NCBI GenBank assembly: GCA_020849895.1
Contig: JADZFN010000045.1
Span: 1-48,283, forward strand
Direction: 5' to 3'
Length of the DNA: 48,283 nucleotides
Source of the DNA: Verrucomicrobiia bacterium
GTDB lineage: Bacteria; Verrucomicrobiota; Verrucomicrobiia; JABWAM01
Of the stretch, positions 1 to 9,094 are shown one piece after another (position 1 is the stretch's first letter; each line of letters starts with the position of its first letter). Under the pieces are notes generated by a model. The model ran no database searches. It worked only from the letters and a program-made list of their open reading frames with translations, and was not told the origin of the DNA. The position numbers and the translations under genes are program-made.

Positions 1-333
1 AAGACGCGCGGCGGCATGGCCAGCAGCATTCATCTGGCCGGGCGTCGCCTGCAAACGGATCGCTTCCTCGCCTCCCGATGGCGGCGGCTCGAACAATATG
101 ATATTGATTGAACTGACACCTTCTCCTTCTCCTTCTGGAGTGTGACCCATTTCCCTCTCCCGGTTAGGCCATCTTCCGATCGTGAGAATAGGCGTATTGG
201 CGGAGAGAAAGGAATGCGCCCCGTGGACGCAGTCCTTCGCGGCATTCAAAGGCGCGAGCGTCCGGCGGCCTCCCCGGCCTCGCTTTGTGCTCGCGATCGG
301 AAACGCGTTGAGCGAAAAGGGGGGGGCGCCCCC
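1..333. other. left-edge region without a confident gene
   Basis: No gene can be supported here. An open plus-strand frame runs from the window edge to a TGA at 109-111 and could be the last 36 codons of an upstream gene, but the translated tail matches nothing I recognise. Positions 118-138 hold a short CTTCTC-type repeat. An in-frame ATG at 214 with a purine-rich stretch before it could extend the next gene upstream, but the extra residues do not resemble protein. Confidence 0.3.
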
Positions 334-1068
334 ATGATCTTGATCAGCGTGATCCTCCCGGCCTGGAACGAGGCGGCGCGCATCGGCGCGATGATCGTCC
401 GCACGCGCCGCCATCTCGCGACGGTGACGGCGGCGTTCGAGATCCTCGTCGTGGACGACGGAAGCGCGGACGGGACGGCGGAGGCCGCCGAAGCCGCACG
501 CGCGGCGGCGCCCGAGCTGCACGTCGTCCGCCTTCAGTCGAATCAGGGCAAGGGCGAGGCGCTTCGCCGTGGGTTCGCCGCGAGCCGCGGACGTTACGTG
601 GTTTTCCTCGACGCCGATATGGACCTGCCGCCTGAGCAGATCGGACGCCTGCTGGAGAGCCTGCGCGCGGAGGGCGCGGATGCGGTGATCGGGAGCAAAT
701 GGCATCCGCGGTCGCAGGTGGATTACCCGTGGCACCGCCGCGTGGTCAGCCTCGTCTATTTTACGCTGACGCGGATCCTCTTCGGGCTGCCGGTGCGCGA
801 CACGCAGACGGGGATCAAGATCTTCCGCCGCGAGGCGCTCGCGCGCGCCATGCCGCGGATGCTGGTGAAGGCGTATGCCTACGACCTCGAGCTCCTCGTG
901 ATCATCCACCACTTCGGCTCTCGGATCGCCGAGGCGCCCGTGATCCTCGAGCACACGGGGAAATATCCGCGCATCACCGGGCGATCCATGCTCCAGGCCG
1001 GCTGGGATACGCTTGCGGTTTTCTACCGCCTCCACGTATTGCGGTATTACGACGAGGCGGCAGCGTGA
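334..1068 (+). CDS. family 2 glycosyltransferase (dolichyl/polyprenyl-phosphate sugar type)
   Basis: A GT2 glycosyltransferase of 244 residues, probably moving a sugar from a nucleotide donor to a polyprenyl phosphate at the cytoplasmic face. The N-terminus reads straight into the GT-A fold (SVILPAWNEAARIG), with the nucleotide-binding DDGS at residues 41-44 and the metal-binding DAD at 93-95. The middle motif DTQTGIKIFRR is typical of DPM/DPG synthase-like enzymes. There is no C-terminal membrane domain. The ATG at 334 was chosen because the fold starts there and a G-run (AAGGGGGGG) precedes it; an in-frame ATG at 214 is the alternative. The stop overlaps the GTG start of the following MFS gene, so the two are probably co-transcribed. 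The acceptor cannot be told from sequence. Confidence 0.85.
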   Translation: MILISVILPAWNEAARIGAMIVRTRRHLATVTAAFEILVVDDGSADGTAEAAEAARAAAPELHVVRLQSNQGKGEALRRGFAASRGRYVVFLDADMDLPPEQIGRLLESLRAEGADAVIGSKWHPRSQVDYPWHRRVVSLVYFTLTRILFGLPVRDTQTGIKIFRREALARAMPRMLVKAYAYDLELLVIIHHFGSRIAEAPVILEHTGKYPRITGRSMLQAGWDTLAVFYRLHVLRYYDEAAA

Positions 1069-2372
1069 GCAGCGAGGGGGCAGCCCGGACACACGACCCT
1101 TACGCGGCGCTCCGCCACGCGAACTTCCGCCGCTTCTTCCTCGGTGGAACGGTCGCCAACATGGGGCAGGCCATGCAGAACATCGCCGTCGGCTGGGACC
1201 TTTACGAGCGCACGGGGTTCGCGCTCGCGCTCGGCGGCGTGGGATTGGTCCAGGTCATCCCGATCGTCCTTCTGGCGTTGCCGGCGGGACACCTGGCCGA
1301 CCGTCTCGATCGTCGCCGCCTCCTCCTCGCGTCGCAGGGGGTTCAGATCCTGATGTCGCTCGGCCTGGCCGCGCTCGCGGCGACGCACGGACCGGTGCCG
1401 CTCATCTATCTCTGCCTTTTCATCTCGGCGGTGGCGCGCGCCTTCAACGCGCCGGCCAACAACTCGTTCTGGCCCTCGCTGCTGCCCATCGAGCACTACG
1501 CCAACGCGATCACCTGGCGGAGCAGCGCCTTCGAATTGGCTTCCGTGGTCGGACCGGCGATCGGAGGAATGCTCATCGGCTTCCGGAACAGCGCGGTACC
1601 CGCCTATCTCGGTTGCGCAGCGCTGGTCCTCGTCTTTTGGATCAACCTCTGCCGGATCCGCGCCCCGTCTGCATCACGCCCGCACGAGCCGATGAACTTC
1701 GACGCCGTTTCCGCGGGGCTGCGCTTCGTCTGGAATCATCCGGTGCTGCTTCCCGCGATCGCGCTCGACATGTTCGCCGTGCTCCTCGGCGGCGCGACGG
1801 CCCTGTTGCCGATCTACGCGAAGGACATCCTCCACATGGGCCCTTCGGGATTGGGCTGGCTGCGCGCCGCGCCCGCGGCGGGCGCCGTGACCATGGCGCT
1901 CGTGAGCGCCCACCGTCCGGTGCGGCACAAGGCGGGCGCCACGATGCTCTGGGCCGTTGCGGGTTTCGGCGTCGCGACGATCGTCTTCGGCGGGTCGCGA
2001 TCGTTTTGGCTTTCGATGGCGGCACTTTACTTGACGGGGGTGTTCGACAACATGAGCGTCGTCATCCGCCACAGCCTGTTGCAGCTCCGCACGCCGGACC
2101 GCATGCGGGGAAGGGTGACCTCCGTGAACACGGTGTTCATCAGTTGCTCGAACGAATTGGGCGCCTTCGAATCGGGCGCAGTCGCCGCGCTCTTCACCCC
2201 GGTGGTTTCGGTGGTCGCCGGCGGGATCGGCACGATCTTGGTGGTCGTCGCCGCCGCCTTCAAGTGGCCCGCATTGCGCCGCCTCGACGCCCTCCTCGAG
2301 TCGTCGCGCGCGCCGGCGAAAACGGAAATTCAAGAGGAAGGTTCCCGCCCCTCAGTGCGGACGAACGCCTGA
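1065..2372 (+). CDS. MFS transporter (MFS_3/EntS-like exporter)
   Basis: An integral membrane transporter of 435 residues with the 12-helix look of the major facilitator superfamily. The N-terminal segment RHANFRRFFLGGTVANMGQ and the loop [13 protein letters not shown] between helices 2 and 3 fit the MFS_3 group, which includes EntS-type exporters. The GTG at 1065 overlaps the stop of the upstream glycosyltransferase, so translational coupling is likely. The C-terminus is a soluble tail of about 25 residues. Its stop directly abuts the stop of argS on the other strand, with no spacer. The substrate is unknown. The pairing with a glycosyltransferase gives no firm hint, because neither gene has a pathway-specific neighbour. 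Confidence 0.8.
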   Translation: MSSEGAARTHDPYAALRHANFRRFFLGGTVANMGQAMQNIAVGWDLYERTGFALALGGVGLVQVIPIVLLALPAGHLADRLDRRRLLLASQGVQILMSLGLAALAATHGPVPLIYLCLFISAVARAFNAPANNSFWPSLLPIEHYANAITWRSSAFELASVVGPAIGGMLIGFRNSAVPAYLGCAALVLVFWINLCRIRAPSASRPHEPMNFDAVSAGLRFVWNHPVLLPAIALDMFAVLLGGATALLPIYAKDILHMGPSGLGWLRAAPAAGAVTMALVSAHRPVRHKAGATMLWAVAGFGVATIVFGGSRSFWLSMAALYLTGVFDNMSVVIRHSLLQLRTPDRMRGRVTSVNTVFISCSNELGAFESGAVAALFTPVVSVVAGGIGTILVVVAAAFKWPALRRLDALLESSRAPAKTEIQEEGSRPSVRTNA

Positions 2373-4142
2373 TCACATCTCTTCAATCGTCTCGATGCCG
2401 AGGAGGTCGAGGCCGCGCCGGAGCGTGCGGGCGGTGAGGCCGCAGAGAAAGAGGCGCGCGGCCCGTTCCGGTTCGGGCGCCTTCAGGACGGGGCACGCCT
2501 CGTAGAAACGGCTGAAGCGCGTCGCGAGGTCATACAGGTAGTTCGCCAACAGATGTGGGCGGCAATCGTCGAGAACGGAATGGACCGCGTCGCCGAACTG
2601 AATGAGTTTCTTGGCGAGCGCGAGTTCGGTCTCGTGGGACAGGACGGACGTGGTCTCGAGCGCCTCTGTTGCCGCCTCCGCCGCGCCGTCTTGTCGAAAG
2701 ATCGAGCGGATGCGGACATAGGCGTAGATGAGATAGGGCGCCGTGTTGCCCTGCAGGGCGAGGAGCTTCTTCCAGTCGAACACGTAATCGAGGTTCCGGT
2801 TTTGGGAGAGGTCCGCGTATTTCACCGCGCCGATGCCGATCGCGCGCGCGGCGGCGGGGCGTGCGGACGGGGTCAGTTCGGGGTTGCGCTCCTCGATCAT
2901 CCCAAGGGCGCGCGACTCCGCTTCGTCGAGGAGGTCCGTCAGCTTGATGGGATTGCCCGTGCGCGTTTTGATCGGTTTTTTGTCGGCGCCGAGAATGGTT
3001 CCGAAAACGATGTGGCGCAGCGCCGGTGGGCGGGCGTCGAGCGAAGGCAGGAGGGTGTTGCCCGGCGCGGCGGCCCATCTCGCCGCGGCTGAGAACACCT
3101 GTTTGAAGTGGAGTTGTTGGCGGGCGTCGGTCACGTAGAGCATCTCCTCCGCCTTCCATTCGCGCACGCGGTGGCGTACGGTCGCCAGATCGGTCGTGGC
3201 ATAGAGGAACGCGCCATCTTTTTTCCGGACGATCATCGGCGCGACGTCTTTCAAGGCGGGATCGTTGCGGAAGAAGATGCAGACGGCGCCCTCGCTTTCC
3301 TCGGCGATGCCGAGACGGCAAAGCTCTTCGACCACGCCCGGAAGCTGCGGGTTGTAAAAACTTTCGCCGAGATGATGGTCGAAACGTACGCCGAGGCGGC
3401 GATAGGTTTTCTCGAATTCCGTGAACGAAAGATCGGCGATTTCCTTCCAGATCCGGAGGTTTTCCGGGTCGCCCGCGTGAAGCGCGGCGAGCTCGCGTCG
3501 CGCCGCTTCGCGCGTGGACGCCTCGGCCTCCGCCTGCGCGCTCACGAGACGGTAGAGCCGCTCGAATTCCGTTACGGGATCTTTCTTCTCCGCCTCCCGG
3601 TCGAGGAAGCGCCGGTAGCCGTGGATCAGCATCCCGAACTGGGTGCCCCAGTCGCCGAGGTGATTGTCCGTGATCACCTCGTGGCCGACGGCGCGCGCGA
3701 TCCGGGCCAGGGCGTCGCCGAGGAAGGTGGAACGAATGTGACCCACGTGCATCGCTTTCGCCGTGTTCGGACTCGAAAAGTCCACGACGATCCGTTTCGG
3801 TTTTTCGGCCGGTGGGATCCCGCAACAGGGATCGTCCGCCATTTCTGACAGAAGCGCCGCGATCCGGAAGGGGAGGAGGTGAAAGTTGATGAACCCCGGT
3901 CCCGCAACCTCGACTTTCGCGCAGAGGCTCTCCGCTTTCAGGGCGCCGACGACGGCCTCGGCCAGCTCCCGGGGCGGCCGCTTCAGTGCGGCGGCGGCGA
4001 GTATCGCGGCGTTGGATTGGTAATCGCCGAATCGCGGATCTTGGCAGGGGCCTACGGTCGGCGCGGCCACGGGATGGTCGGGGCACGCAGCGTCCAGCGC
4101 CGAGGAGAGCGCCTGGGACAAAAGTCGGCGGAGATCCGTCAT
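2373..4142 (-). CDS. argS: arginyl-tRNA synthetase
   Basis: Charges tRNA-Arg with arginine in the cytoplasm (class I synthetase). At 589 residues it has the normal family length. The N-terminal Add1 tRNA-recognition domain is followed by the HIGH-type signature inside SPNTAKAMHVGHIRST (about residues 124-139). The Rossmann core has DNHLGDWGTQFG, and the C-terminal DALR anticodon-binding domain contains the AVKYADLSQNR stretch. It lies 88 nt downstream of hisS on the same strand, so HU-like gene, hisS and argS may form one minus-strand unit. The family's usual C-terminal hydrophobic methionine ending is kept (IETIEEM). Confidence 0.97.
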   Translation of the reverse strand: MTDLRRLLSQALSSALDAACPDHPVAAPTVGPCQDPRFGDYQSNAAILAAAALKRPPRELAEAVVGALKAESLCAKVEVAGPGFINFHLLPFRIAALLSEMADDPCCGIPPAEKPKRIVVDFSSPNTAKAMHVGHIRSTFLGDALARIARAVGHEVITDNHLGDWGTQFGMLIHGYRRFLDREAEKKDPVTEFERLYRLVSAQAEAEASTREAARRELAALHAGDPENLRIWKEIADLSFTEFEKTYRRLGVRFDHHLGESFYNPQLPGVVEELCRLGIAEESEGAVCIFFRNDPALKDVAPMIVRKKDGAFLYATTDLATVRHRVREWKAEEMLYVTDARQQLHFKQVFSAAARWAAAPGNTLLPSLDARPPALRHIVFGTILGADKKPIKTRTGNPIKLTDLLDEAESRALGMIEERNPELTPSARPAAARAIGIGAVKYADLSQNRNLDYVFDWKKLLALQGNTAPYLIYAYVRIRSIFRQDGAAEAATEALETTSVLSHETELALAKKLIQFGDAVHSVLDDCRPHLLANYLYDLATRFSRFYEACPVLKAPEPERAARLFLCGLTARTLRRGLDLLGIETIEEM

Positions 4143-4230
4143 TTTTCGCGGCGTCGCGCGGGATCGGCGCCTTTCACGGCTCGCCCGTTTGGGGAGGCGC
4201 TCGGCTTGGGGAAAGGCGGATGGATCCGCG

Positions 4231-5532
4231 TCATGACGGGAGGGAAGCGAGCGCTTTTTCCAATTCCGCGACGGAAACCTCGCGTTCTTCCCGCGAGGCG
4301 AGGTCCTTGAGTTTGACGGCGCCGCGCAGCCACTCCTCGGGACCGAGCACGATGGCGACCGCAGCGTGGCGTTGCGCCGCCGCGCGGAACTGCTTGCCGA
4401 CGGCGAGCGTGGCGAGGGAATAGTCCACGCGAAAGCCCGCCCGACGAAGGGTGTGCCCGAGCGCGAGCATCTTCGGGCGCAACGCTTCCTCCACGAGGAC
4501 CAGATAGATCTGGAGGCCGCCTTCGGGCTTCGCAGGCCAGAGGTTGCGTTCCGTCAGCATCTCGCCCAGGACGACGTCGCCCATGCCGAAGCCGAGGGCG
4601 GGCAGGGGAGTGCCGCCGAGGTTTTCGAGGAGGTCGTCGTAGCGACCGCCTCCGGAAATCGCGCGGAGCTTGCCTTCGCGATCGAAGGCCTCGAACACGA
4701 TCCCCGTGTAGTAGTCCAGACCGCGGACGATGGTGGGATCGAACTCGGCGAAACCGCCCAGCCCCATGCACTCAAGCAGGCCGAAGAAACGCTGGAGCGT
4801 CAGCACGCGTTCCGCGACCTGCGGGGCGGTCTCGAAACGGGAGGCGAGACGGGAGAGGTCGTGCGCGGCGAGCAGTTCGAGGAGGTCGTCGGTGGTCCTC
4901 GCCGCGAGGCCGCTCGCGACGAGCTTCTCGCGCACCTTTTCGCGCGGCTCGCGGGAAAGCTTGTCCACCGCGGCGAACACCTGGGCGCGCGCTGCGCCGT
5001 CGGCGATCCCGAGCGCTTCGAGCACAGCGACGAGCAGGAGACGATCGCTTACCTTCACCGAAAAATCTCGTGCCGTCAGGCCGAAGGAGGCAAGCGTTTC
5101 GACGAGGAGGGCGACCAGTTCGACATCCGCCTCGATGGACGCCTCGCCCAGGATGTCGCAATTGAACTGGAAATGCTCGCGCAGGCGGCCGCGCTGCTGG
5201 CGTTCGTAACGGAAGAGCTGCGGCATCGAAAACCACTTGATCGGCTTGGGCTGGGAAGCCCCTTGGGTGCCGATCATCCGCGCGAGAGTGGGGGTCATCT
5301 CGGGGCGCAGCGCGACTTCGCGCCCTCCTTTGTCGGTGAAGGCGTAGAGTTGGCCGACGATCTCCTCACCGCTCTTTCGGCGGTAGAGCTCCACGGATTC
5401 GAGCGGCGGGCCGTCATACGGTTCGAACCCGAAGCGCCGCGCGGTTTCGCGCCAGCGCGCGAAAAGATATTCCCGGCGCGCGGCGCGATCCGGAAAGAAA
5501 TCGCGAAATCCGGGGAGAGGGGCGAGGTCCAT
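4231..5532 (-). CDS. hisS: histidyl-tRNA synthetase
   Basis: Charges tRNA-His (class II synthetase, 433 residues, normal length). Visible motifs are the N-terminal GFRDFFPD, motif 2 (FRYERQQRGRLREHFQFN, with the catalytic Arg), the histidine-specific RGLDYYTGIVFEAF, and motif 3 around ALGFGMGDVVLGEML. A C-terminal anticodon-binding domain follows. The start at 5532 places the conserved GFRDF about 8 residues from the N-terminus, as in relatives. It lies between the HU-like gene (103 nt upstream) and argS (88 nt downstream) on the same strand. Confidence 0.97.
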   Translation of the reverse strand: MDLAPLPGFRDFFPDRAARREYLFARWRETARRFGFEPYDGPPLESVELYRRKSGEEIVGQLYAFTDKGGREVALRPEMTPTLARMIGTQGASQPKPIKWFSMPQLFRYERQQRGRLREHFQFNCDILGEASIEADVELVALLVETLASFGLTARDFSVKVSDRLLLVAVLEALGIADGAARAQVFAAVDKLSREPREKVREKLVASGLAARTTDDLLELLAAHDLSRLASRFETAPQVAERVLTLQRFFGLLECMGLGGFAEFDPTIVRGLDYYTGIVFEAFDREGKLRAISGGGRYDDLLENLGGTPLPALGFGMGDVVLGEMLTERNLWPAKPEGGLQIYLVLVEEALRPKMLALGHTLRRAGFRVDYSLATLAVGKQFRAAAQRHAAVAIVLGPEEWLRGAVKLKDLASREEREVSVAELEKALASLPS

Positions 5533-5635
5533 GGCGGTCAGAAGGAGAACGGGAATCGGGAGACGGCCGCGAACGCACAGCCGCCGCTCCGGGGATCCCG
5601 CGCCGCGGCGGCAGAGCGAGCCGCCGGAGTCACGG

Positions 5636-5992
5636 TCAGCGCGAAGCGGCCGTCCGGACGTGTTCGCGAACGGGTTCCGAAGTCCGCGACGCAGCGCCGG
5701 TCCGGCTCGCCGTCAGCTCCAGCACCCTCGCGCGGAGTTGTTTGCCGGGCTTGAACTTCACCACCGCGCGCGGCGGGATGCGGATGTCGGTGGCCGGTGC
5801 GTTGGGATTGCGGCCCACGCGTGCCTGGCGGACTTTCACTTCAAAGACGCCGAAGTTGCGGAGCTCGACCGTTTCGCCTTGGGCGAGCGACTCGCTGAGC
5901 AGATCGAGGCATCGTTGAACAATAGTCAAAACGTCCTGTTGGACCATCGCGGTATCGTTGCTGATTCGGACGACGAGATCGCGTTTTGTCAT
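5636..5992 (-). CDS. HU/IHF-family nucleoid DNA-binding protein
   Basis: A small basic DNA-bending protein of 118 residues. It starts MTKRDLVVRISNDT, as HU/IHF subunits do, and carries the beta-arm signature RNFGVFEVKVRQARVGRNPN (about residues 45-64) with the arm-tip proline in NPNAP. About 25 residues after the usual HU end are rich in Arg, Thr and Ser, which makes it longer than canonical HU (about 90). Sequence alone does not tell whether it acts as homodimer or heterodimer. It is divergent from the membrane glycosyltransferase gene at 6104 and upstream of hisS on the same strand. Confidence 0.92.
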   Translation of the reverse strand: MTKRDLVVRISNDTAMVQQDVLTIVQRCLDLLSESLAQGETVELRNFGVFEVKVRQARVGRNPNAPATDIRIPPRAVVKFKPGKQLRARVLELTASRTGAASRTSEPVREHVRTAASR

Positions 5993-6103
5993 GACACGGG
6001 GGACGAAGGGGATGAAAATACGGGGAGCTTTCTCCCACGCAATTCGCAAAGGGTCAAGCGCAAAGTCGCGTGCTGAAAATCGGGAGGAGATTTTCGCTTC
6101 TTG

Positions 6104-8320
6104 ATGCGCGAAGCGATCGGGCTTCCAATTGCGACCATGCTTGACAGAGGGCCTTCCCTCCTCGCGGCTCTGGCGTCGGTCGTGCTTTTCACGGCCATGA
6201 TGAGCGCGCATTTCGTACCCTCCTTTGGGGGGGTGGACGAGAACGGGTATCTCGTGACGGCCAAACGCCTTGCGACGACGGGCGACGTGCGCAAGCCCTC
6301 CTCCGATCCGTACGAATTCGTGAGCGGGAATTGGGTGTTGGTGGATAAGGAACGCCATCTCTACGCCGCGAAATATCCCATCGGTTATCCCGGGCTTTGC
6401 GCGGTGGCGTGGAAGCTTGGAGGCTCCTCGGCGGTCTTCTGGGTGAATCCCTTCCTCGCGGCCCTTTCGGTTTTCGGCATTTTTTGGCTGGGTCGCACAC
6501 TCGCGAGCGATCTTGCCGGCGCGTTTGCGGCGATCCTGCTGGCGACCAATCCGATGCACGCCTATTTCAGCCTCTCGGCATTGAGCCACACCGCCTCCAC
6601 CTGCTTTTCGCTCTGGGGGATGTTCTTCTTCTGGCAGTGGGGCGAGCGGGGCGGCGGATGGCGCGCGATGTTGGGCGCCGCGGCGACCGCTTGGGCCGTG
6701 AGCGCGCGTTATACGGAGGCGCTTCTTGCGTTGCCCGCCGCCGCGATCGTGATCTTCCGTTTCCTGCGCCTCTGGCGCGCGCGGGGAGATGCCCCGCTCA
6801 TGAAGGCGCTTTTCCCGTGGGTTCGAGATCTGGCCCTGATCTTCCTCGCCGGCGCCGTCGCGATGGCACCTCTGATCTGGCAGCACATCGTCGCGTTCGG
6901 CGGGCCGTTGCATACGGGTTATGCGATGTGCGGTGAGTCCACCGGTTTCGGAATGAAATGGTTCCTCAAAAACTGGGCCCTGATGCTGGCTCGTCTGGAT
7001 TATCCCGGGCTTTACCTCCTTTTCCCGCTCGGGCTGGCGGGAATGGGTTGGTTTCTGGCGCATGAGCCGCGCCGCGGCCTCTTCCTCGCGCTCTGGATTC
7101 TGCCTACGCTCCTCCTCTACACCGCCTATTACTGGGCGCCGGCGGGCGACGGTCCGGCCTATATCCGTTTCTTCGTGAGCCTCTTCCCTCCGCTCATTGT
7201 CGCGGGCATGGGATTGCTCTGCCGCGCAACGCCGACTCGCCCGCTCTGGGCGGTCGCCTCCGGGTTGCTGGTGCTCCTGATCGCGGGAGTCAACCAATCG
7301 GTCGCCCTGGAGCGCCTTCACCCAATGTTGGCACGCAACCTTTTTTCCGCCGGTGTCAGCGATCTCGTCCGCGCGAAGCTGCCCGAGAATGCCGTCCTCC
7401 TCGCTGACGACGGCCCGCTCCAGTATCTCGAGTTTATGGGCGACTACACGCTTTACGGACAGGGGATGTTCGATCGCAAAACCATCCAAAGATGGACGAA
7501 AGTCCTGGATGACGGGGAGCCGCACCCTTTCCATCGGGAAAAGGCGTTGGCGATCAAAGCCCTCCTCGACAAGAAGCGCGAGCCCGAGCTTGCCGAAATT
7601 CAGCGCGGGTTGATCGCGAAACACCTTCAGGAGGGGCGGCGCGTGGCGATGCTCGGCAATCAGGCCGTCGTGCGAGCATGGAAGGCGCGCCTCGGCGCGC
7701 GATTCGCCTTCGTTCCCCTTGGAGACTGCCTTCAGTTCAACTTTCGTCGCGAGGGCGAGTTGCTGTCTACGCCATGGGTCTTGACCGAAATCACTTTGAC
7801 GAAGTCCGCGCCCGCCGCACCACCTCCGCCGCGCGGGCCGACCATGGAGGAGATCTTGGGGCGCATCGAACAGGCGCGCTATCGCCTCGACCTTGCCCGC
7901 GAGGAGTACGCGGAGAAATATCCGGGCGCCAAGGAAAGCCAAGAGCGCCTCGCCGCCATGGAACGCGAACTCGGCGAACTCCATCGTCAGCAGAGCCGTC
8001 TCGCGGCCATTCGGAGGACTTCGTTGCCGCCCCCTCCGCCTTCTTCTCCCTCTCAACCGCCGCCCGCTGGGCTGGGGAACACCAACTCCACGCCATCTCC
8101 GCCTCCCTCTTCTTCTCCTTCTGAGACTCCTCCGGCGCCTGCCCCGGCGGGCGCCTCGACAAACTCTCTCTCGCTCCCGCTTCCCACAGCGCCCCAGGGA
8201 ACGGACGTTCGCGTCACGAATAACGTCCTTATGCTGACGGTGAGCAACACGCCTTCGGTTGGCTTTCAGAGCAACGTCTCCACGCATCTCCCTTCGCCGC
8301 CTCTCTTGCCGCCGCCTTGA
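6104..8320 (+). CDS. membrane glycosyltransferase (GT-C, family 39-like) with coiled-coil and proline-rich tail
   Basis: A large multi-spanning protein of about 738 residues. The first extramembrane loop has the acidic pair in GGVDENGYLVTAKRL that marks GT-C/ArnT-like enzymes, which take sugars from polyprenyl-phosphate donors on the outer membrane face. About ten hydrophobic segments follow up to near residue 400. Then come a soluble domain (about 410-560), a charged coiled-coil-like stretch (about 585-640) and a low-complexity tail of Pro and Ser (about 645-735). The start is ATG 6104 (or TTG 6101) because GGAGGAG lies 11-14 nt upstream; ATG 6137 is possible. The acceptor is unknown. The Pro/Ser tail is unusual for the family and may be an extracytoplasmic linker. 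Confidence 0.7.
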   Translation: MREAIGLPIATMLDRGPSLLAALASVVLFTAMMSAHFVPSFGGVDENGYLVTAKRLATTGDVRKPSSDPYEFVSGNWVLVDKERHLYAAKYPIGYPGLCAVAWKLGGSSAVFWVNPFLAALSVFGIFWLGRTLASDLAGAFAAILLATNPMHAYFSLSALSHTASTCFSLWGMFFFWQWGERGGGWRAMLGAAATAWAVSARYTEALLALPAAAIVIFRFLRLWRARGDAPLMKALFPWVRDLALIFLAGAVAMAPLIWQHIVAFGGPLHTGYAMCGESTGFGMKWFLKNWALMLARLDYPGLYLLFPLGLAGMGWFLAHEPRRGLFLALWILPTLLLYTAYYWAPAGDGPAYIRFFVSLFPPLIVAGMGLLCRATPTRPLWAVASGLLVLLIAGVNQSVALERLHPMLARNLFSAGVSDLVRAKLPENAVLLADDGPLQYLEFMGDYTLYGQGMFDRKTIQRWTKVLDDGEPHPFHREKALAIKALLDKKREPELAEIQRGLIAKHLQEGRRVAMLGNQAVVRAWKARLGARFAFVPLGDCLQFNFRREGELLSTPWVLTEITLTKSAPAAPPPPRGPTMEEILGRIEQARYRLDLAREEYAEKYPGAKESQERLAAMERELGELHRQQSRLAAIRRTSLPPPPPSSPSQPPPAGLGNTNSTPSPPPSSSPSETPPAPAPAGASTNSLSLPLPTAPQGTDVRVTNNVLMLTVSNTPSVGFQSNVSTHLPSPPLLPPP

Positions 8321-8402
8321 AACGCTCCGGTTCTGTCGGACGGAGAGGCCTCGAGTTTTCCCCGGTGCTTCTCCCCGGCCTCCGCTTGACCGCGAAGCGT
8401 TT

Positions 8403-8419
8403 CGGGGCGATGGGTTTGG
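8403..8419 (+). repeat. 17-bp motif, copy 1, upstream of the YceI gene
   Basis: A 17-nt stretch (CGGGGCGATGGGTTTGG) recurs exactly at 20402-20418, in both cases shortly before a start codon (18 nt before yceI here, 56 nt before rhaA there). The ten bases before each copy are also similar (CCGCGAAGCG against CCGCAAGGCG). Function unknown. Confidence 0.5.
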
Positions 8420-8437
8420 TTCGCCGATTTCATTCCT

Positions 8438-9049
8438 ATGAAAACCTCCTTTCTTCTCCCCGCGGTTGCAGTCGTCGCCTTCGCGGCTGCCACACAAGCT
8501 GCCGACCTCTATCGCTTGGATCCCGTGCACTCGACCCTCGGTTTCGCCGTGGACCATCTGGTCATCAGCAAGGTTCATGGGCGCTTTAAATCCTGGGAAG
8601 CCACGCTTTCCCTCGATCCCGCCGCCGGCAACGCCCCTGTGGCCGCGCACGCCGTGATTCAAACCGCCAGCGTGGACACCGCAGTCGAGGCGCGCGACAA
8701 AGACCTTCGCAGCCCGAACTTTTTCGACGCGGAGAAATTTCCTGAAATCCGATTCGACTGCTCGCGCTTCGAGAAAGAGGGGGGACGCTACGTTGCCGTC
8801 GGCAACTTCACGATGCACGGCGTCACGAAGGAGATTCGCCTCCCGTTTACGCTCAAAGGTCCGATCCAAGATCCCTGGGGCAAGACGCGCGTGGCCCTCG
8901 AAGCCCGCATGACCCTGAACCGCCGCGATTACGGCCTCACCTACAGCAAAGCCCTCGAAACCGGCGGGCTTGTCGTCGGCAACGAGGTGTTCCTCGAAAT
9001 CAACGCCGAAGCCGTCAAGGAACCTGCGGCGAAGCAGCGTCTCGACTGA
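8438..9049 (+). CDS. YceI-family periplasmic lipid-binding protein
   Basis: A secreted protein of 203 residues. The N-terminus is a Sec signal peptide (about residues 1-21, cleavage after TQA). The rest is a YceI-type lipocalin-like barrel: the opening YRLDPVHSTLGFAVDHLVIS, the DKDLRSPNFFDAEKFPEIRF strand region and the VGNFTMHGVTKEIRLPF segment are all characteristic. Family members bind polyisoprenoids or amphiphilic molecules in the periplasm and are often induced by stress. It precedes an ECF sigma factor gene by 45 nt in the same direction. Whether it belongs to that regulon is inference. Confidence 0.92.
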   Translation: MKTSFLLPAVAVVAFAAATQAADLYRLDPVHSTLGFAVDHLVISKVHGRFKSWEATLSLDPAAGNAPVAAHAVIQTASVDTAVEARDKDLRSPNFFDAEKFPEIRFDCSRFEKEGGRYVAVGNFTMHGVTKEIRLPFTLKGPIQDPWGKTRVALEARMTLNRRDYGLTYSKALETGGLVVGNEVFLEINAEAVKEPAAKQRLD

Positions 9050-9094
9050 TCCGGTTTTCTCACGACCGCGATTCCCCTCGGGCGAAGGCCGCCT

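Noticed and set aside
1..111. Open frame at the left edge, 36 codons to a TGA
   Set aside because: Too short and without recognisable sequence to call as a partial gene; a second frame is open to about 146 as well.
118..138. CTTCTC-type short repeat
   Set aside because: Low-complexity tract of only a few units; no link to a gene or mobile element.
5413..5430. A tRNA T-loop-like GGTTCGAACCC
   Set aside because: It lies inside hisS and has no matching acceptor stem or anticodon arm.
8020..8170. Possible frameshift in the Pro/Ser-rich tail
   Set aside because: The frame stays open and composition is consistent with a real low-complexity tail; no alternative frame gives a better protein.
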